NCBI RefSeq assembly: GCF_011764565.1
Contig: NZ_AP022871.1
Location: 8,494,320 to 8,558,319 of the forward strand
From: Phytohabitans suffuscus
Lineage (GTDB): Bacteria > Actinomycetota > Actinomycetes > Mycobacteriales > Micromonosporaceae
Direction of reading: 5' to 3'
DNA length: 64,000 bases
Numbering within the stretch: the first letter of the stretch is position 1; every line of letters begins with the position of its first letter. The notes under the pieces were generated by a model. That model was given only the letters and a program-made list of their open reading frames with translations, ran no database searches and was not told the DNA's origin. Positions 9,011-18,623 of this stretch are shown here, in pieces. Both the position numbers and the translations under genes were made by a program.

Positions 9011-9880
9011 CTACGGCTTCAGCGGCGGGTGCTTCGGGTCGAGCAGGTCGTGCTCCTTCAGCAGCCCGTACAGCGGGACCTGCTCCGGGTAGTGACCCCA
9101 GGCGTGGTCGCCGTCGCCGTCCTCGAGCCCGACCAGCTGCCGCTGCACCGGCGTCAGGCCCGGGAAGTCCTCGGTCGTCTCCCGCGTGTGCACCCACCGG
9201 AACGTGTAACCGAAGAAGACGCCCTTGCGGGTCACCTGCGAGTAGTTGTTGGACCGGGCGTGCCAGATCCGCCGGTCGAAGAAGACCGCGTCACCCGGGT
9301 TGGCGGTCACCTCGATCGCGCCCTCCGGGTTGGGCCACTCCATGTCGCGACGCGGCGGGCCGTCGATCCAGTTGGTGACGTGGCTGCCCGGCACGACCTG
9401 GAAGTTGCCCCGGCCGGTCTGCGACACGTCCGACAGCCAGTACGCGATCTTCACCGACATGCGCGGTCGCGGGTCCGACTCGATCTCGCGGTTCTGCCGG
9501 CCGCCGTCCTGGTGCCACTCGAACCGGAACGGCTTCTTCTCCGCCAGCGGCGGGTGCACGTCCAGGTGCGAGTGGTACACGTGTACGTTCCAGCCGAGCA
9601 TCGACCACACCAGGCCGAACACCTTCGGGTGGTCCAGCAGCGGCGCCAGGTCGTTGCAGCTGCCGACCGCGTTGAGCTTGTGCAGCGACCGGTCGGCGGC
9701 GAGCTTGCCGGCGGCGGCGTGCTCCTCGTAGACCCGGTCAACGGCGGCCGCGTAGTGGGCGACCTCGTCCTCGGAGAGCACGCCGGGGACGACGATGAAG
9801 CCGTCCCGCTCGAAGTCGGCGCGCTGCTCGTCGGTCATTGCGGTGCCCGGATGGGGACGGGCCGAGACAGGGGTGGTCAC
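9011..9880 (-). CDS. Phytanoyl-CoA dioxygenase-family Fe(II)/2-oxoglutarate oxygenase
   Basis: A 289-residue cytosolic oxygenase of the PhyH family, which hydroxylates an organic substrate using 2-oxoglutarate and Fe(II). The metal-binding HxD is seen in FEWHQDGGRQ near residue 124, and the distal histidine in DRRIWHARSNN near residue 215. The downstream arginine for 2-oxoglutarate lies in the YTFRWVHTRE region. DGFIVVPGVLS near residue 27 is the usual PhyH start. The substrate is unknown; ectoine hydroxylase and halogenase-like relatives share the fold. A strong terminator follows, so it appears monocistronic. Confidence 0.85.
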   Translation of the reverse strand: MTTPVSARPHPGTAMTDEQRADFERDGFIVVPGVLSEDEVAHYAAAVDRVYEEHAAAGKLAADRSLHKLNAVGSCNDLAPLLDHPKVFGLVWSMLGWNVHVYHSHLDVHPPLAEKKPFRFEWHQDGGRQNREIESDPRPRMSVKIAYWLSDVSQTGRGNFQVVPGSHVTNWIDGPPRRDMEWPNPEGAIEVTANPGDAVFFDRRIWHARSNNYSQVTRKGVFFGYTFRWVHTRETTEDFPGLTPVQRQLVGLEDGDGDHAWGHYPEQVPLYGLLKEHDLLDPKHPPLKP

Positions 9881-10107
9881 GAAGGGGTCCTTTCCTCCCG
9901 TGGATGGTTCTGCGTATACGACGAGCCGGCCAGGTCGTCGCGTTGCCCCGAGGAGCCGACAGGACCCGGGGGGCCGTTGCCGGAGGGGTCAGGCAACGAT
10001 CCGGAACAGTACTCGCATCCTCCAAACGCCGGTGACCCCAGGCGACGATCCAGCCAGAAAGCCCACGGACCAACCACCACAAGCCGTACGAAGCGGACGC
10101 ACGAACG

Positions 10108-12900
10108 TCACGCAACGCTCCGCACCCGTAACACCATCACCGTCCGCGCCTTCGTCAGCACAGCGAGTACGTCACCGGCCAGCACCAGCTGCTCCGGCGG
10201 ATCGGCGCCCACCTCCACCGCCTTCGTCGCCTTCCCGTCGGCCACCTCCGCCACGTACACCTGCCACGCCACGTCGGTGCCCTTCAGCCCCGCCGCCCGC
10301 AGCGCCATCCGTCCACCGTGGACCGCCTCCACCGACGCGCCCTCCGGAAGCGGCCGCAGCGCCTTACCGTCCGCACCCAGCACACTCCCCTCGGTCACCG
10401 CCGCGAACGTCGCGTCACCCAGCACCAACCCCGCCGCCGTCACGTACCAGCCGGCGTCGTCACCGGACTCCACCGCCGCCTTCCACGCCTCCTTTCCGGT
10501 ACGCACGTCCACCGCCACCACCCGGCTCTGCGCGTCCGCGTCGATCGCCGCGCACACCAGGAACTGCCCGCACGGCTTGACCCGCTCCACCGTCTGCCCC
10601 GCCGGCAACGGCACCGACCACGCCAGCCCGAAACCCGGCAGCCGGTACCCGGCCAGCACGTCCCGGGCCTTGCCCACCGCCTCGTTCTGCACCCCGACCA
10701 CCAGCCCGGCGAACACCGTCCAGTACTCGTTGCGCAACGGCAGCGCCCCGGTCGACTTCGGCCGCCCGGTCGCGGCGTCCACCACCGCTCCCCTGCCCTC
10801 GTCCGCCTCGAGCTCCACCACCTCCCCACCGGCGGTCAACGCGTCGAACAGCACCCCGTCGACCCCGGGCAGCACACCACCCTTGGCACCCACCCACTGC
10901 CGCACCGGCTCCACCCGATGCTCGTCGATCGTCAGGATCTCGTCGCTGCCCGGCACCCGCTTCCACTTCTGCTTCCCAGTCCGCAGGTCGACCCGCAGCA
11001 GCTGGTGCCCGTCGAACGAGTCGTCGACGTCCACGATCACGTCCGTGCCCAGGTAGGCGACGTCGGTGCGGTCCTCCCACGTGTTGCGCCAGCGCAGCTT
11101 GCCGTCCCCGGCGGACACCACCGCCCGCACATCGGCGCCGCCGTCCGTCACCGAGTTGTCCCCGTCGAGCACGATCAGGTCACCGACCGCGGCCAGCGCC
11201 ACCCGCTCCGGCTCGATCGGCACCCGCGTCGTCCACCGCGCCTCTCCCCCGCCGCTCGGCAACGCCTTCACCTCGGTGAACCCGGCACCCACCGCGGCCA
11301 CGACCACGTCCTGCCCGGACACCGCCACCGCCGCCGCGCCCGGCTGCGACAGCTGCTCCACCGCCGCCGTGGCCAGCTCCCCCGCGCCGCCGATCGACGG
11401 CAGGCCCGGCTGCCCGAACTCCAACCCGCTGCCCAGCGCGCCACCGGCGTCGCCGATCGTGCGGCGCAGCCACCTGCCCCCCTGCACCACACCCGCCACC
11501 AGCGCGCCCACCAGCACGAACACCACACCCGCGAACACCGCGCGGCGCACCGGACGCCGCCCGCGCGGCACCGGTTTGCCCAACGGCGGCGGGGCACCCA
11601 ACGGCACGGGCGGGCCCATCGGCGGGCGCGGCGGCGGCATCGCCGGCCCGGCCGGGTGCGGCGGCGGGAAAGCGGGACCGGGAGACGCCGGCGAGGCCGG
11701 GATCGGCGCCGACACCACACCCGCCGCGAACGGCGACGAGACCGGGTACGGCGCGGCCGGCGACCCGAACGGACCCGACACCGGGAACGCCGGACCACCC
11801 GCCGCACCCGCCGCCGTCACCGGGGCGGCCGCCATCGCGTGCACCAGCGCCCCGTACGCCACCGGCAGCTCCGGCTGCTCCGGCACCGACGGCGCGACAC
11901 CCAACCGCGCGTGCAGCCGGCTCGCCACCAGCGGCATCCGGCTCGAACCGCCCACCAACAGCAGCCCGGCCAGCTGACCCGGCTCCACACCCGCGCGCTG
12001 CAGCACCCGCCGCGTCTCGTCCACCGCCCGCGCCACCAGCGGACCACCGACCCGGTCCAGCTCGTCGCGGGTCAGGTGCATCGGCTCGCCCCGACCCGGC
12101 ACGTGCACCGGCGCCGTCGAGGCCCGCGACAGCATCTCCTTGGCCGCCCGCACCTCCGACCAGAACGCCTGCCGCTCCCGCCGCTGCTCGGCGTCGGCCG
12201 GCTGCTCCAGGCGCCGCCACAGCTGCGGGTCACGGACCGCGACCAGCTGCCCCAGGTGCGCGACCAGCGCCGAGTCCACGTCGAGCCCGCCCAGGTCGTC
12301 CAGGCCACCGGTGGCCAGCACCCGCAGCCCGTGCGGCTCCCGCCGCACCACCGCCACGTCGAACGTGCCGCCGCCGAAGTCGAACACCCCCAGGCAGCCG
12401 CCCGGCGGCACCTGCTGGCCCAGCACCTGCACGCAGTACGTGGCCGCCGCGATCGGCTCGTCCAGCAGCGTCACCTGACCCAGCCCGGCCCGCCACGCCG
12501 CCGCGCGCAGCACGTTGCGCCGCGGCTGACCCCAGTCGGCCGGGCAGGTCAGCACCGTCGCGCCGTCCGGCGACAGCCCCGCCGTACGCGCCTCGTCCGC
12601 CACCCGCCGCAGGCTCGCCGCGAGCAGCTGCTCCACCGGCACCTCGTGCTCGCCGAGCAGCACCGTGCCCTCGTCGACCCGCCGCTTGGGGTGCGGCTCG
12701 AACCGCTCCGGCGAGGCAACGCCCAGCCGGGTGCCGTCACGCCCGGTGTGCGGGGCACCCGAGGCGTCGACGAACACCCCCGACGACAGCAGCGGCGTGC
12801 CGTCGAACAGCAGTGCCCGCGGCTCCTGCCCGCCGCGGCGCACCACGGCGACGGTGTGCGTCGTCCCCAGGTCCACCGCGAGGCGTACCGATCCGTCCAC
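10108..12900 (-). CDS. Hsp70-like ATPase fused to a membrane segment and a propeller-like domain
   Basis: A 930-residue protein. Residues 1-365 form an Hsp70/actin-type ATPase: DLGTTHT at the start, FDFGGGTFDVAV near 175, and LLVGGSSRMPLV near 315. A proline/alanine/glycine-rich linker follows (about 370-455), then a basic stretch and one membrane helix (AVFAGVVFVLVGALVAGVV). The last 420 residues have repeated strands with G-x-x-x-W units (GGEARWTTRV, DGKLRWRNTW, TGKQKWKRV, TGKEAWKAAV), which suggests a PQQ-type beta-propeller outside the membrane. The substrate-binding domain of DnaK is absent. This may be a sensor or scaffold rather than a chaperone; function is unknown. No partner gene is adjacent. 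Confidence 0.85.
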   Translation of the reverse strand: MDGSVRLAVDLGTTHTVAVVRRGGQEPRALLFDGTPLLSSGVFVDASGAPHTGRDGTRLGVASPERFEPHPKRRVDEGTVLLGEHEVPVEQLLAASLRRVADEARTAGLSPDGATVLTCPADWGQPRRNVLRAAAWRAGLGQVTLLDEPIAAATYCVQVLGQQVPPGGCLGVFDFGGGTFDVAVVRREPHGLRVLATGGLDDLGGLDVDSALVAHLGQLVAVRDPQLWRRLEQPADAEQRRERQAFWSEVRAAKEMLSRASTAPVHVPGRGEPMHLTRDELDRVGGPLVARAVDETRRVLQRAGVEPGQLAGLLLVGGSSRMPLVASRLHARLGVAPSVPEQPELPVAYGALVHAMAAAPVTAAGAAGGPAFPVSGPFGSPAAPYPVSSPFAAGVVSAPIPASPASPGPAFPPPHPAGPAMPPPRPPMGPPVPLGAPPPLGKPVPRGRRPVRRAVFAGVVFVLVGALVAGVVQGGRWLRRTIGDAGGALGSGLEFGQPGLPSIGGAGELATAAVEQLSQPGAAAVAVSGQDVVVAAVGAGFTEVKALPSGGGEARWTTRVPIEPERVALAAVGDLIVLDGDNSVTDGGADVRAVVSAGDGKLRWRNTWEDRTDVAYLGTDVIVDVDDSFDGHQLLRVDLRTGKQKWKRVPGSDEILTIDEHRVEPVRQWVGAKGGVLPGVDGVLFDALTAGGEVVELEADEGRGAVVDAATGRPKSTGALPLRNEYWTVFAGLVVGVQNEAVGKARDVLAGYRLPGFGLAWSVPLPAGQTVERVKPCGQFLVCAAIDADAQSRVVAVDVRTGKEAWKAAVESGDDAGWYVTAAGLVLGDATFAAVTEGSVLGADGKALRPLPEGASVEAVHGGRMALRAAGLKGTDVAWQVYVAEVADGKATKAVEVGADPPEQLVLAGDVLAVLTKARTVMVLRVRSVA

Positions 12901-13044
12901 GCCGACGCCCCTCCCCCTGTCGCGCCGTGGATGGCACGCTGTCTGCCCCGCGAGCGCGCCGCCGCCGGATGCTACCCGCGAGGCGCCGGTGGTCGGTGAT
13001 CAGGTTCTCCTCTTCCCCATGACGCGGGACACAACTCGTAGAAC

Positions 13045-13063
13045 GTCCTAGGACGCTAGTCCT
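13045..13063. promoter_or_regulatory. Overlapping palindromes upstream of the siderophore operon
   Basis: GTCCTAGGAC (13045-13054) shares its right half with AGGAC-GCTA-GTCCT (13050-13063), giving three alternating half-sites in the divergent promoter region between the Hsp70-like gene and the siderophore genes. It does not match the classic IdeR/DmdR iron box. Confidence 0.35.
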
Positions 13064-13125
13064 GTGGGGTGACGACCCGGCGAGGCGCGGGCGGACCCGC
13101 CCCGGCGACCCCGAAGAATGGTCGG

Positions 13126-14594
13126 GTGCACGCCCCCGACCCGGCCGCGACCCTGGCCACGCTCCACCGCGACCGGCCGCACCTGGCCGCCGCGTTCGAG
13201 CGGGCGCTGCCCGGGGCGCGGGCCGCGGTGCTCGCCCGGCTCTGGGGCGCGTACGCCCGCGAACCCATCCCCGGCGTCCTACGCCGCGCGCGGGACGGCG
13301 GCCGCCTCACCGTCCACACCGGAGCCGGCGCGCTGACCGGGCCGGCGGACGCGGCGCGGCCGTACGCGCCGCCGCCCGACGGCCTGACCGTCAAGCTCGG
13401 CGCCGTCCCGTACACCGACCCGGCCGCGCTGGCCCGCGCGCTCGGCCACGCCGGGTTCGCCGTCGAGGTCGACAACAGCGTCGCCAACCTCGCCCTCGCC
13501 CGCACCGCCCCGGGCGCGAGCCGACCCTGACGGGCACGCTCCCCCAACTGGAACAGTCCGTCGTGGACGGACACCCCCTGCACCCCTGCTGCCGCACCCG
13601 CCTGGGCATGTCCACACTGGACGTGCTGCGCTACGCGCCCGAGCACCGCCCGGTCGTGCGCCTGCACGTGGTGCGGGTCCCGCCGGCGCGGTGGTACGGC
13701 GACGGGCCGCCCCTGCTGCTGGTCCACCCCTGGCAACGCGATCACGTGCTCGACTCGTACCCCTTCCTGACGCCGGTGGGACGCGTGCCCGCGCGGCCCC
13801 TGATGTCCCTGCGCACGATGGCGCCGGCGGGGGGTCTGCACCATGTCAAGACGGCGGTGGACGTGCGGATGACGTCCGCCGTGCGGACCGTCTCGCCGGC
13901 CGCGGTCCGCAACGGGCCGGCGGTGACCGCGCTGCTCGCGGCCCTCGCCGCACCCGGCCTGGAGGTGCTGGCCGAAGACCGGGCCGGCGCGGTCCTCGTC
14001 GACGGCGAGCCGTCCCGCAGCCTGGCCTACCTGCGCCGCCGCGTGCCCCGCCTGGACGCCGGCGAGGTGGCCGTCCCCCTCGCCGCGCTCGCCGCCGCGG
14101 TCCGCGCCGGCCACCGGCTGCCCGACCCGGTCGGCTTCTTCACCGCGCTCGCCGGCGTGCTGCTCACCCCGCTGCTGTACCTGCTGCGCCGCGGCGTCGC
14201 CCTGGAGGCCCACGGCCAGAACACCCTCGTCGTGCTCCGCGACGGCCGCCCCACCCGCCTGGTCTACCGCGACTTCGGCGGCGTGCGGATCAGCCCCGCC
14301 GCCCTGCGCCGCCACGGCGTCGAGCCGCCGCCCCTGCACGGCGACCTCGCCACCGACGACCCGGACGCGCTGCGCGCCAAGCTCCTGGCCGCCGCCGTCA
14401 GCGGCGCGCTGGCCGAGCAGGTCGCCGCGTTCTCCCACGCCTACGGGATCATGCCGGCGCTACTGTGGACCCGGGCCGCCCGCCCCGAGCTGCGCGACGG
14501 CCCGCTGCCGGTCAAGGCGACCACCGCGATGCGACTGGCCACCGACCCACTCGACGACGTGTGGGCGAGCATCCCCAACCCGATGGCAGGCTGA
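13126..14594 (+). CDS. IucA/IucC-family siderophore synthetase (first, one frameshift)
   Basis: NRPS-independent siderophore (NIS) synthetase, which adenylates a carboxylate such as citrate and condenses it with an amine or alcohol. Family blocks seen are NSVANLALA, DGHPLHPCCRTRLGMS (the ATP-site DGHPxHP motif), and the C-terminal LRRGVALEAHGQNTLVV followed by LVYRDFGG. The frame breaks at the G run 13512-13514; one more G gives APGREPTLTGTL and a 489-residue protein, close to but shorter than typical 580-residue members. I chose the GTG at 13126; the GTG at 13069 is also in frame. Three bases separate it from the second synthetase. Confidence 0.85.
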
Positions 14595-14597
14595 AGG

Positions 14598-16198
14598 TTG
14601 ACCGATCTGACCGTGTGCGCGTACTCGCCCGGCACCGTCCGCGACGCGGCCGCCCACACCGAGACCCACCTCGCCGTGCTCGCGCCCCACCTGCGCGCCC
14701 CCTTCCGCGCCGCGCTGCCCAGGGCCGCGGCCGCCGTCGGGCGCCGGCTGCTCGGGGCGCTGTGGCGCGAGGACATCGCCGGCACCCGCGCCCGGTACGG
14801 CGGGTCCGGCCACCCGCACGCGTTCGACCGGGTCGAGTTCGAGGCGGTACCGGCCGGCGACCCGGTCGCGCTCCTGCCGCCCTCCATCGTGGACGGTCGA
14901 GGGTGGACACTCGCCGCCGAGCTGGCCAACGCGGTCACCAACCTCGCGATCGCCTACGCCCGCCGCGACGCCACACCCCCGCCCCCGTTCGGCGGCCCCG
15001 ACGCCGAGGCGGTCACGCTCGAACGCCTCGCCGTCGACGGCCACAACCTGCACCCCTGCGGCCGCACCCGGATCGGCTGGGACGTCGACGACGTGCTCGC
15101 CCACGACCTGGAGGCCGGCAGCACCCGGATCGGGTTCGTCGCCATCCGCCGCGACGCGCACGTCGGCGACGACCTCGGCGCCCTCTGCGACGGCGCGCCG
15201 CCCGCACCACCCGGCTACGCCGTCCAGCCCGTACACGCCTGGCAGCGCGACACCGTCCTGGCCCGCCGCCACGGCGACCTGCTCCGCGACGGCACCCTGC
15301 GGATCCTCGACGGCACCGTCCCGGCCGTACCCACCGCCGCCCTGCGCACCCTGCTGCTGCCCGGCGGCCGCTACCTCAAGCTCTCCCTCGACATCCAGGT
15401 CACCTCCAGCCGCCGCAGCATCTCCGTCGCCAGCACCCGCAACGGCCCCGCCCTGTCCCGGCTGCTCACCCGCCTGCTGGCCGGCGAGGAACGGGTCGTG
15501 CTGCTCGCCGAGACCGCCGGCGCCGCCCTCGACGGCAGCCGCGACGCCTCCGCCATCGTCCGCGACGGCCTCGCCGCCCACCTCACCCCCGGCGAACGCG
15601 TCGTCCCCGGCGCCGCCCTCCCCCTCGTCGTGGGCGACCTGCTCGCCGAGTACGGCCGCGGCCCGCTCGCCTTCCTCACCGACTACGCCCGGCTGGTGCT
15701 GCCGCCGCTGCTGCGCCTGGCCACCCGCCACGGCATCGCGCTCGAGGCCCACCTGCAGAACTGCCTGCCCACGTTCACCCGCGGCGCCCCGCACCGGCTC
15801 GTGCTGCGCGACCTGGCCGGCCTGCGCCTGCACCGCCCCGCCTGGCCGCCACCGGCGCCGACCTGCCCCTGTGGCCCGGCTCGGTGATCGGCACCGACGA
15901 CCTGGACACCACCCGCGCCAAGCTCGGCTACACCGCCTTCCAGGCCCACCTCGGCGAGCTCGTCATCGCCCTGCGCCGCCACGGCCTCGACGAGCCGGCC
16001 GCCTGGCGCGCGGTCCGCGACGTGGTCGACGAGACGTACGAGCCGCTGCGCGCCGACCCGGCCACCGCCTGCGCCGCCGCCGCCGACCACGCCGCCTTCA
16101 CCGCCCCGCGCGTGCCGCACAAGGCGCTGGTCCGGATGCGGCTGCGCGCCGGCGGCGACGTGTACGTCCCGGTCCGGAACCCGCTGCATGCTCCCTGA
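14598..16198 (+). CDS. IucA/IucC-family siderophore synthetase (second, one frameshift)
   Basis: Second NIS synthetase, starting at TTG three bases after the first gene's stop. It has AELANAVTNLAIA, DGHNLHPCGRTRIGWD and the palm-domain block LATRHGIALEAHLQNCLPT with LVLRDLAGLRL. The frame breaks in the C run 15836-15839; adding one C joins LRLHRP to RLAATGADLPLWPGS and yields 533 residues ending in VPVRNPLHAP. Two synthetases imply two condensations, as in vibrioferrin or staphyloferrin pathways. DGHNLHP and DGHPLHP differ between the pair, so they may take different acyl donors. The decarboxylase gene overlaps its 3' end. Confidence 0.85.
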
Positions 16199-17327
16199 AC
16201 CCGTCCGCGCCGCCCTGGCCGCCCTCCCGCCGCCGGTCTGCGCGTACGTCTACGACACCGCCGTCCTGCGGGCCACCGCCACCGCCCTGCGGGCCGCGCT
16301 CCCGCCGGGCGCCGTGCTGCTGTACGCGGTCAAGGCCAACGGCCACCCGTCCGTGGTCGCCACCCTGGCCGGCGCGTGCGACGGCCTGGAGGTCGCCTCC
16401 GGCGGCGAGCTGTCCCTCGCGGTCGCCGCCGGCGCCAAGCTCGTCGCGTTCGGCGGCCCCGCCAAGACCGACGCCGAACTGCGCGCCGCGGCCGCCGCCG
16501 GCGCCCTCGTCCACGTCGAGAGCGCGCTCGAACTGCGCCGCCTCGCCGCCGTGGCCACCGGCCCGCTCGACATCGCCCTGCGGGTCAACCGCGCCGCCGC
16601 CACCCCCGGCGGCACCCACCGCATGACCGGCGCGCCCACCCCGTTCGGCATCGACGAGGCCCAGCTGCCCGCGGCCGCCGCCCTCGCCGCGACCCTGCCC
16701 CACCTGCGGGTGGTCGGCTTCCACCTGCACGCCGTCTCCAACAACCTCGACGCCGCCGCCCACACCGCCTTCGTCGACGACGCGGTGAGCTGGTCCGTGG
16801 CGACCGCCGCCCGCCTCGGCATCCCGCTGTCCTACGTGAACGCCGGCGGCGGCCTCGGCGTCGACCACACCGGCGGCACCGCCTTCCAGCTGTCCCGCCT
16901 GCGCCCCCAGCCACCCCCGCCCGGCGTCCGCCTCGCCTTCGAACCGGGCCGCTTCCTGGCCGCCGGCGCCGGCTGGTACGCCGCCGAGGTCCTCGACCTC
17001 AAACACACCCACGGCCGCTGGTTCGCCGTCCTGCGCGGCGGCACCCACCACTTCCGGCTACCGGCCGCCTGGGGCTACAGCCACCCGTTCACCGTCCTGC
17101 CCCGCGACCCCTGGCCGTACGACTTCCCCCGCCCCCAGGTCCACGACACCGAGGTCGACGCCGCCGGCGAGCTGTGCACCCCCCGCGACGTCCTCACCCG
17201 CGCCCAGCGGGTCGACCGCCTCAGGGTCGGCGACGTGCTCGTCTTCGGCCAGGCCGGCGCGTACGGCTGGGACATCTCCCACCACGACTACCTGCGCCAC
17301 CCGCACCCCGACATCCTCGTCGTCTGA
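16188..17327 (+). CDS. PLP-dependent amino-acid decarboxylase of the LysA/SbnH type
   Basis: A 379-residue fold-type III decarboxylase. YAVKANGHPSV near residue 47 holds the PLP lysine, GFHLHAVSNN near 180 is the phosphate-contact histidine region, VNAGGGLGVDH is the glycine loop, and FEPGRFLAA and FGQAGAYGWDI complete the site. Its ATG overlaps the preceding synthetase by 11 bases, indicating coupling. In staphyloferrin B (SbnH), vibrioferrin (PvsE) and achromobactin clusters such an enzyme makes the amine that the NIS enzymes condense with citrate, and I infer the same role here. The actual substrate (diaminopimelate, ornithine, lysine or citryl-diaminopropionate) cannot be read. Confidence 0.85.
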   Translation: MLPEPVRAALAALPPPVCAYVYDTAVLRATATALRAALPPGAVLLYAVKANGHPSVVATLAGACDGLEVASGGELSLAVAAGAKLVAFGGPAKTDAELRAAAAAGALVHVESALELRRLAAVATGPLDIALRVNRAAATPGGTHRMTGAPTPFGIDEAQLPAAAALAATLPHLRVVGFHLHAVSNNLDAAAHTAFVDDAVSWSVATAARLGIPLSYVNAGGGLGVDHTGGTAFQLSRLRPQPPPPGVRLAFEPGRFLAAGAGWYAAEVLDLKHTHGRWFAVLRGGTHHFRLPAAWGYSHPFTVLPRDPWPYDFPRPQVHDTEVDAAGELCTPRDVLTRAQRVDRLRVGDVLVFGQAGAYGWDISHHDYLRHPHPDILVV

Positions 17328-17342
17328 GCGCCGCGCGCTCAG
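17324..17342. terminator. Possible bidirectional hairpin between convergent genes
   Basis: CTGAGCG (17324-17330) and CGCTCAG (17336-17342) pair across five bases and include both stop codons of the convergent decarboxylase and GNAT genes. It is short for a terminator. Confidence 0.35.
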
Positions 17343-17851
17343 CGGCGGACCACGCTGTACATCACCATGTCGCGCCAGCGGCCCTCCCGGAACTGCGTCG
17401 CCCGCAGCACACCCTCGCGGACGAAGCCGGCCTTCTCCAGCGCGCGCTGCTCGGCGAGGTTCTCCACGTCCGTGTACGCCTCGACCCGCTGCACCGGCCC
17501 GGTCCCGAACAGGTACGCCACGAGGTGCCGCTGCGCCAGCGTCCCCACACCCTTGCCCCGGTACTCCGGCAGCAGCGAGATCCCGACGTTCCAGCACCAC
17601 CACGCCGCCGTGCCGTACCACACCCGGTTCCACACGACCGTGCCCACGACCGCCCGGTCGTGCTCCACGACCAGGCAGCCGCCGTCCGCGGTGATCAGGC
17701 CGTTCTCCTCGAAACGGCGACGGGCGGCGCGGACGTCGCGAAAGCCCGACCAGTTGAAGACCCCAGCCGCGTCCGGCTCGACGGCCTGCCGCTCGAACAC
17801 CCAGAGGTCCTCCGCGGTGGCCGGCCGCAGCACCACCCGCGCATCGTCCAC
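17339..17851 (-). CDS. GNAT-family N-acetyltransferase (RimJ/RimL-like)
   Basis: A 170-residue acetyltransferase. The acetyl-CoA pyrophosphate-binding loop is seen in ISLLPEYRGKGVGTLAQ near residue 95, and the C-terminal EAYTDVENLAEQRALEKAG block is typical of RimJ/RimL members that acetylate protein or small-molecule amines. It converges on the siderophore operon with 11 bases between stops. Substrate unknown; N-acetylation of a siderophore amine is conceivable but unsupported because it lies on the other strand. Confidence 0.85.
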   Translation of the reverse strand: MDDARVVLRPATAEDLWVFERQAVEPDAAGVFNWSGFRDVRAARRRFEENGLITADGGCLVVEHDRAVVGTVVWNRVWYGTAAWWCWNVGISLLPEYRGKGVGTLAQRHLVAYLFGTGPVQRVEAYTDVENLAEQRALEKAGFVREGVLRATQFREGRWRDMVMYSVVRR

Positions 17852-17915
17852 GGCGCCAGCCTAGACGCCGCCGCGCCCGCGCGTGCGGGTTGCCGCGCCA
17901 GGGTACAAACAGGAC

Positions 17916-18623
17916 GTGACGATGCGGTGGATGCGGCTGGCCGGGCTCGTACCGGCGCTGTTCGCGGCGGCGTGCTTCGCGGGCACCGGCGACGAGGGGG
18001 CCGCGCCCGACGCGCCGCCGCCCGCGTCGGGGCAGCAGGCGCCGGGGCGGCAGGAGGACGGCACGATGACCGTCGAGGAGTTCCAGCGCGACATCCAGGG
18101 CGCGGTCGAGGTCGCCGAGGCGTACTGGGGGCAGCGCGTGCGCGGCTTCGAGCCGGTGCGCCGGATCGTCCCCTACCGGCAGGACGGCGAGGTCGCCTGC
18201 GCCGGCCAGCCACTGACCCGCGACAACGCCGCCTACTGCTCGGCCGGCGACTTCATCGCGTACGACGTCGGCTGGGCCGTCGGCGCCTTCCGCCAGATCG
18301 GCGACGCGTTCATCTTCTACCTGCTCGGCCACGAGTACGCGCACGCCGTCCAGGTGCGGCTGGGCATCCAGTACCGGTTCACCATCCAGCAGGAGCTGCG
18401 GGCCGACTGCATGGCCGGCGCCTACATCGGCGACTCGGTCAAGGCCGGCACCCTCACCCTCGACCGCGGCGACATGGACGAGCTGCGCCAGGGGCTGCTC
18501 GCCGTCGCCGACGACCCCGGCCAGCCGTGGTTCGCGCCCGGCGCGCACGGCACCGCCCGGCAGCGCACCGACGCGTTCTTCGACGGGTACGAGGGGTCGC
18601 TGGCCCCCTGCGACGTCAGCTGA
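17916..18623 (+). CDS. Neutral zinc metallopeptidase, exported or lipoprotein
   Basis: About 235 residues from the GTG at 17916 (an ATG at 17922 is equally possible). A short hydrophobic N-terminus (RLAGLVPALFAAACFAG) with a cysteine suggests export and perhaps lipidation, although the lipobox is weak. The zinc motif HExxH is seen in LLGHEYAHAVQ near residue 140, with the third-ligand region in QQELRADCMAGAYIG and the closing RTDAFFDGYE. This matches the YpfJ/Zn_peptidase family, whose substrates are unknown. The gene overlaps the convergent Nudix-like gene by 8 bases. Confidence 0.85.
   Translation: MTMRWMRLAGLVPALFAAACFAGTGDEGAAPDAPPPASGQQAPGRQEDGTMTVEEFQRDIQGAVEVAEAYWGQRVRGFEPVRRIVPYRQDGEVACAGQPLTRDNAAYCSAGDFIAYDVGWAVGAFRQIGDAFIFYLLGHEYAHAVQVRLGIQYRFTIQQELRADCMAGAYIGDSVKAGTLTLDRGDMDELRQGLLAVADDPGQPWFAPGAHGTARQRTDAFFDGYEGSLAPCDVS

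Noticed and set aside
10318..12999. An 893-residue plus-strand open frame opposite the Hsp70-like gene
   Set aside because: Arg/His/Pro/Gln-rich shadow, a known effect of GC-saturated third positions.
13030..13070. IdeR/DmdR iron box upstream of the siderophore operon
   Set aside because: The palindromes there do not fit the TTAGGTTAGGCTAACCTAA pattern.
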